This document shows positions 34,827 through 35,774 of a DNA stretch of 35,774 bases, in pieces; positions within the stretch are counted from its first letter, which is position 1, and each line of letters begins with the position of its first letter. The translations under genes were made by a program, and so were the position numbers. The stretch lies in assembly GCA_045591095.1 (NCBI GenBank), contig JAZNSF010000033.1, positions 1 to 35,774 of the forward strand. The letters run 5' to 3'. The notes under the pieces were generated by a model that was not told the DNA's origin, ran no database searches, and was given only the letters and a program-made list of their open reading frames with translations. Origin of the DNA: SIG440 sp045591095. Lineage in GTDB: Bacteria > Bacillota > Clostridia > Monoglobales > Monoglobaceae.

Positions 34827-35003
34827 GCAGGGCTAGTAAGACTTTATCAGTCTTGCGCTTTTGTGCTGCGGTTCGCGGCATTGTTGAAACGCCTTGCGCT
34901 TCACTTGGGTTACAAAATACTTCCGTATTTTGCAATCCTGCGCTACCGACATATCACCGGTATGTCGGCTTAACGCTTCGGCACGGACACGCGGAAAACC
35001 GCG
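34827..35003. repeat. Hairpin-rich non-coding segment
   Basis: About 180 bases with four perfect hairpins in a row: AAGACT/AGTCTT (34838-34854), CAAAATAC/GTATTTTG (34913-34932), CCGACATA/TATGTCGG (34946-34968) and CGCGG/CCGCG (34990-35003). The first three are each followed by a short GC-rich stretch (GCGCTT, CAATCCTGCGCT, CTTAACGCTTCGG). Frames of 60-80 codons are open on both strands here but look like chance, with no binding sites. It begins with an 18-base copy (17 of 18 identical) of the tRNA-Trp 3' end found at 35076-35093. It may be a dispersed genomic repeat, a structured RNA or the remains of an earlier insertion. Confidence 0.45.
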
Positions 35004-35036
35004 AGCGAGGAGTCCAAGTCCCATTACAGCATACAA

Positions 35037-35074
35037 ATACAACAAAAGCACCCTGATGGGTGCTTTTGTTGTAT
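35037..35074. terminator. Perfect 17-bp inverted-repeat terminator beside the tRNA fragment
   Basis: Arms ATACAACAAAAGCACCC (35037-35053) and GGGTGCTTTTGTTGTAT (35058-35074) pair without mismatch around TGAT. On the minus strand it directly follows the CCA end of the tRNA-Trp fragment and has a T-rich far arm, as expected for the natural terminator of a leftward tRNA gene. Confidence 0.9.
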
Positions 35075-35118
35075 GGCAGGGGTAGTAAGACTTGAACTCA
35101 CGGCACGCGGTTTTGGAG
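35074..35118 (-). other. 3' half of tRNA-Trp(CCA): probable element attachment site
   Basis: Read on the minus strand this gives the tRNA from the anticodon loop to the CCA end: loop CTCCAAA with anticodon CCA at 35116-35114, 3' anticodon strand ACCGC, a five-base variable loop, T-arm GTGAG-TTCAAGT-CTTAC, acceptor strand TACCCCT, discriminator G and encoded CCA. The sequence that should supply the 5' half (acceptor AGGGGTA, D-arm, GCGGT) is missing: the bases before the loop are ACGAC, which do not pair with ACCGC, and nothing further upstream resembles a D-arm. A tRNA cut exactly at the anticodon loop, with its natural terminator still attached, is the signature of an att core duplicated by integration. 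It cannot make a functional tRNA. Confidence 0.85.
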
Positions 35119-35202
35119 GTCGTGTCAAATTAAAAAGACCGTCCAAATTGTTCCCACTGTTGAGCCGTTTGTGGCACACGGCCTTTTGAACCTTATGCCT
35201 TT

Positions 35203-35251
35203 TGATGCTTTATTGATGCTATTGAAAATTCTCCTCTGTAAAACTGATGCT
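35203..35251. repeat. Three direct copies of TGATGCT
   Basis: TGATGCT occurs at 35203-35209, 35214-35220 and 35245-35251, the first two 11 bases apart, about one helix turn, so on the same DNA face. They lie 85-135 bases from the tRNA fragment, a typical place for integrase arm-binding or excisionase sites. Function is inferred from position. Confidence 0.4.
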
Positions 35252-35334
35252 CAACTGCCAAAAATGACGCACTTAACTTTATTTTAGTATAACATAAATT
35301 CTATGAAAATGCAAATAGAATCAAGCGGAATTGC

Positions 35335-35544
35335 TCGTGTAAGACGATAGAATGAATTAAGGCGAAATTACTCGACAATTATTTTTGTAAGCAACACAAG
35401 ACATTTTTGAGCCAATTATGGCAGAATGATCAATAACAGCCATATTAAAAAATGATATACCTTAACCAAAGAAAAGACCTTAAGGAATTGGGTTACACGA
35501 AAACGAGATTAACATATATGCAATTTTACACGAAATCAAGATTA
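35335..35544. repeat. TTACACGA repeats, two direct and one inverted
   Basis: TTACACGAAAACGAGATTA (35493-35511) and TTACACGAAATCAAGATTA (35526-35544) agree at 17 of 19 positions with a 33-base period. An inverted copy of the core, TCGTGTAA, lies at 35335-35342. Such iteron-like sites are usual for integrases, replication initiators or repressors of mobile elements; which one applies here is unknown. Confidence 0.45.
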
Positions 35545-35629
35545 TTGAACAAAAAATATTGGTTAAAGGGATATTGGTATAGAAAAACAAAAGTTTTATC
35601 CCCTTAACTCATATTTATCTAAATATTAC

Positions 35630-35670
35630 ACAGAAAAATTGTTCAAATACTGTCTGCACAATTTTTCTGT
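35630..35670. terminator. 13-bp perfect inverted repeat, possible bidirectional terminator
   Basis: Arms ACAGAAAAATTGT (35630-35642) and ACAATTTTTCTGT (35658-35670) with a 15-base loop. The stem is AT-rich, with no strong T-run after it, so it may be a terminator for a leftward gene ending at about 35715 or an operator-type palindrome. Confidence 0.45.
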
Positions 35671-35714
35671 ATGGATTATTTCTTAAATTTCATATCGAAT
35701 GCCAGTTCCATAAC

Positions 35715-35774
35715 TTAAATTGCACTTCTGCATAATTTATACTTAGAAGCAATTTCTCTCCATTCCGCCTCTAC
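35715..35774 (-). CDS. Possible 3' end of an element gene at the window edge
   Basis: Read leftward from the edge, one frame gives 19 codons including EWREIASKYKL and then stops at 35715. The composition is plausible for a helical DNA-binding protein and an inverted repeat that could terminate it follows 45 bases on. The piece is too short to identify and another frame is open for 26 codons as well, so this is tentative. Confidence 0.2.
   Translation of the reverse strand, partial: VEAEWREIASKYKLCRSAI

Larger units (their letters stand above)
35119..35774. mobile_element. Probable end of an integrative element in tRNA-Trp
   Basis: From the broken tRNA to the window edge the DNA is clearly more AT-rich than the housekeeping part, has no convincing gene, and contains clustered short repeats (described separately) like those near the ends of integrative elements and prophages. 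If the tRNA 3' half is the duplicated att core, then the chromosome downstream of the original tRNA gene lies to the left, and the element extends to the right, ending at an intact tRNA-Trp gene outside the window. No integrase gene is visible within these 650 bases. Confidence 0.5.

Noticed and set aside
34770..35085. Several overlapping 60-80-codon frames on both strands after the SGNH gene
   Set aside because: They run through hairpins and the terminator, have no binding sites and resemble no family; the DNA is better explained as structured non-coding sequence.
35074..35120. Functional tRNA or tmRNA gene
   Set aside because: The T-arm and acceptor 3' strand are good, but the D-arm, 5' acceptor strand and 5' anticodon strand are missing, and the upstream sequence has no tag-peptide or tmRNA pairing.
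35203..35544. CRISPR array
   Set aside because: Repeats are short (7-19 bases), unevenly spaced and few, and there are no cas genes in the window.
35452..35607. 51-codon open frame (Lys/Tyr-rich) on the plus strand in the element end
   Set aside because: No ribosome binding site before the ATG, composition expected from AT-rich DNA, and it runs across the TTACACGA repeats. Not listed as a gene.

Overview
The window is a stretch of chromosome from a low-GC, Gram-positive, endospore-forming bacterium of the class Clostridia; genus and family cannot be fixed from the sequence alone. The evidence is a germination/dipicolinate operon (spoVAC-AD-AE), the sporulation genes ylbJ/spoVV, yqfC and yqfD, a sepF-ylmH-divIVA division cluster, strong AGGAGG-type ribosome binding sites and TTGACA/TATAAT promoters. 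Almost everything from 1 to about 34,770 is conserved housekeeping DNA; the only accessory-looking part is the last kilobase.

Layout. (1) 1-1,975, minus strand: spoVAC, spoVAD and spoVAE, closed by a hairpin terminator, with the first codons of another leftward gene at the extreme left edge. (2) 2,062-20,512, plus strand: an unbroken run of 15 genes from a consensus promoter to a perfect terminator: miaB, a ylbF/ymcA-like gene, mutS, mutL, miaA, a HlyD-type membrane adaptor, ylmE, sepF, ylmH, divIVA, lspA, a rluD-type pseudouridine synthase, radC, uvrB, uvrA. It combines tRNA/rRNA modification, mismatch and excision repair, and division-site functions. (3) 20,528-23,669: comEB-type dCMP deaminase (minus), then divergently tsaE, tsaB and a D-Ala-D-Ala carboxypeptidase. 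(4) 23,670-26,339: ylbJ/spoVV (minus) and, divergently, yqfC-yqfD. (5) 26,365-30,498: a consensus promoter driving phoH, ybeY, era, a small yqzL-like gene, recO and a short QueG-like iron-sulfur protein. (6) 30,542-34,819: alaS with its own promoter, a HIT protein and a GxDLY/SGNH esterase.

From 34,820 to the end there is no convincing gene. This part holds a cluster of hairpins, a perfect 17-bp inverted-repeat terminator, and directly against it the 3' half of a tRNA-Trp(CCA) gene on the minus strand, cut off in the anticodon loop. Beyond the cut the DNA becomes AT-rich and carries short direct and inverted repeats. This is the pattern left when an integrative element (tyrosine-recombinase type) inserts into the 3' half of a tRNA gene, so the window very probably ends about 650 bp inside such an element. 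This junction is the most interesting thing in the window; no complete new system is visible, because the element's genes lie beyond the right edge.
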